From JAUPVL01 sp964512085 (GTDB taxonomy: Bacteria > Patescibacteriota > Saccharimonadia > CAILAD01 > BJGX01): a stretch of 21,697 nt of DNA. How positions within the stretch are numbered: position 1 is the first letter of the stretch; every line of letters starts with the position of its first letter. Below are positions 20,639 through 21,697 of the stretch, piece by piece. The notes beneath the pieces were generated by a model. It was not told where the DNA came from, ran no database searches, and saw only the letters and a list, made by a program, of their open reading frames with translations. The translations under genes and the position numbers were made by a program. The DNA is taken from contig CAZEIU010000012.1 in the NCBI GenBank assembly GCA_964512085.1, positions 1 through 21,697 of the forward strand, given 5' to 3'.

Positions 20639-21697
20639 TCAAACGCGACTACCCCTGCGTCTCTTCTTTGGTTCTGGTTTGTACCCTGCTTTGAGCTCGT
20701 AAAGCCCCTTAGAGTTTTTAACAAACTGCGGTTTTTCTTGTAAATTCAAGGTGATGGTAGTGGTTTTGACCTGTCTTTTAGATAAAACTTGAGTGACAAT
20801 TTCTTCTTTTGACAAGGGTGATTTTTCTTTGAGTATCTCCTCTATTATCTCCGAAACTGTACCAGTTTTGTAGCCCCATTCGCCGAGTGCGTAAATACCT
20901 CGACCAATTAACACGAATCGGTCGTCTTTAATAAGCTCGTTGTGTACGGCTTGGGTAGTTACTTTTTTGGGGTTAGCTTGTAGTTGTGTAATGCGAGTTG
21001 AGATCTCGGTAAAGTGCATTGGTCTGGCGCCCTTCTTTAAGACTAAATATATTTTATCGCGGATGCTTTTTGGGTTAACCTCTGGCCAAATGCTTAAGCC
21101 CCATACATTGTCTAGATTGGCAAGTTGAGTGCTGGCCTCAGCTAATTGCTGTAGGGCTTCTTTGTTCTGCGCGCTATCGAGCTTGGCTACCAATTTATCG
21201 AAGCGAGCAGGTTTGCCCGTTTCTTTGGCTACAGTTATAAGTTGGTCGTGTAGTTTGAGTACTCCGTCTTCTTTATATTTTTCGCTCAAAAAGACCAAGT
21301 CGGCGTGCTGGTCGCACTTATCTAAGAAAGTAAAGTTAGGGTTTAGCTTAAGTAAAAAACTAAGATGTGGACGGGTTTTGCCGTCTAGATCGAGCTCTTG
21401 CATTAATGATGCAAAGCCAATAATTCCACCCTTCTTATCGGTAATGGCTACTAAGATATCATTTATTTCGTGATCGTGTTTAAACTGCTGACGAATTTTG
21501 GTTAGAGCAGTTTTTTCTATCTGTCTTACTCTTTCTCTAGTGATACCAAGATCTTTGCCAATCTGTTCTAACGTTTGAGTTTTACCGGTGGCAACACCAT
21601 ATCGACGTAGTAAGATCTCTCTGTCGCGGTCTTTCTTGAGAAGCTCAAGACTCTTGTTTATAAGGTCTTCGAGTTGTTTTTTCTGTACTGTTTTAGT
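20639..21697 (-). CDS. Sigma-70 region 4 plus HARE-HTH regulator (5' end outside window)
   Basis: The frame is open from the window edge to a TGA at 20639-20641 (352 visible residues), so an internal ATG at 21403 is not the true start. Near the N-terminus, TLEQIGKDLGITRERVRQIE is an almost textbook sigma-70 region 4.2 helix-turn-helix, which contacts -35 DNA. The C-terminal half has a HARE-HTH-type winged helix (IRDKIYLVLKKGARPMHFTEI to IYALGEWG) as in the RNA polymerase delta subunit, followed by a second, similar winged helix (VSEIIEEILKEKSPLSKEEI). A basic RRRGSR tail ends it. It may be a transcription factor acting with RNA polymerase. Whether sigma region 2 lies upstream cannot be seen. 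Confidence 0.85.
   Translation of the reverse strand, partial: TKTVQKKQLEDLINKSLELLKKDRDREILLRRYGVATGKTQTLEQIGKDLGITRERVRQIEKTALTKIRQQFKHDHEINDILVAITDKKGGIIGFASLMQELDLDGKTRPHLSFLLKLNPNFTFLDKCDQHADLVFLSEKYKEDGVLKLHDQLITVAKETGKPARFDKLVAKLDSAQNKEALQQLAEASTQLANLDNVWGLSIWPEVNPKSIRDKIYLVLKKGARPMHFTEISTRITQLQANPKKVTTQAVHNELIKDDRFVLIGRGIYALGEWGYKTGTVSEIIEEILKEKSPLSKEEIVTQVLSKRQVKTTTITLNLQEKPQFVKNSKGLYELKAGYKPEPKKRRRGSRV

Noticed and set aside
21401..21403. ATG as the start of the sigma/HARE protein
   Set aside because: The frame continues open upstream to the window edge and encodes a clear sigma region 4.2, so this Met is internal.
1..21697. UGA recoding as in Gracilibacteria/Absconditabacteria
   Set aside because: TGA terminates sodA, the methyltransferase, mraY and the sigma/HARE gene at natural C-termini, and no conserved gene contains an internal TGA.
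1..21697. CRISPR arrays, tRNA or rRNA genes
   Set aside because: No regularly spaced repeats of CRISPR type and no tRNA- or rRNA-like sequence were seen on either strand.

Overview
The window looks like a chromosomal stretch of a Candidate Phyla Radiation (Patescibacteria) bacterium, most likely Candidatus Saccharibacteria or a close relative. The reasons are an AT-rich sequence, compact genes, standard stop codon use (TGA ends several genes at natural C-termini), a reduced division/cell-wall cluster, a stand-alone receiver protein, an alpha2-type glycyl-tRNA synthetase, and a solitary VirD4/HerA-like ATPase beside a sigma-region-4/HARE-HTH protein. The lineage is an inference from gene content; no rRNA gene is present to settle it.

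Layout. (1) 1-2980, plus strand: the tail of an unknown gene, then a redox-defence run: Bcp peroxiredoxin, a membrane-anchored methyltransferase, Fe/Mn superoxide dismutase, a 2-Cys AhpC-type peroxiredoxin, and a membrane-anchored extracytoplasmic protein. (2) 3034-7189, plus strand: a degenerate histidine-kinase-like protein, an intact stand-alone receiver, RecO, GlyRS and YvcK, tightly packed or overlapping. (3) 7186-7683, minus strand: a VIT/CCC1-type metal transporter whose stop overlaps that of yvcK. (4) 7819-15855, plus strand: a dcw cluster reading mraZ, rsmH, a 23-codon micro-ORF, ftsL-like, ftsI, mraY, ftsW, murG, ftsQ. murC-F, ddl, ftsA and ftsZ are absent from it. mraZ has a good sigma-70-type promoter with three GTGGGT boxes that look like MraZ operators. 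(5) 15852-16648: a gene-free, very AT-rich interval. Its first 494 bp are bounded by perfect 17-bp terminal inverted repeats, which are in turn abutted by an imperfect 12-bp direct repeat duplicating the 3' end of ftsQ. It looks like an undescribed MITE-like insertion. (6) 16649-21697, minus strand: two small membrane-anchored, Pro-rich extracytoplasmic proteins, each with its own promoter and terminator and one frameshifted by a perfect 13-bp tandem duplication; then the VirD4/HerA-like ATPase with an Arg/Gly/Asn/Asp-rich tail; then the sigma-region-4/HARE-HTH regulator, which runs off the window edge.

How the genes fit together. RsmH modifies 16S rRNA. MraY and MurG make lipid I and lipid II, FtsW and FtsI polymerise and crosslink septal peptidoglycan, and FtsL and FtsQ scaffold them. 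MraZ probably represses the whole run. YvcK just upstream also belongs with cell-envelope homeostasis. The redox genes suggest a cell exposed to oxygen or to host-derived peroxide. The right-hand block suggests a DNA- or protein-translocating surface machine with poorly conserved surface proteins, but that role is inferred from ATPase family and neighbourhood only.

The observations most worth following are the ftsQ-end MITE-like element, the 13-bp duplication frameshift, the pseudo-histidine kinase paired with a canonical receiver, the Arg/Lys-rich micro-ORF between rsmH and ftsL, and several -10 hexamers placed 6-8 nt before start codons (candidate leaderless transcripts).
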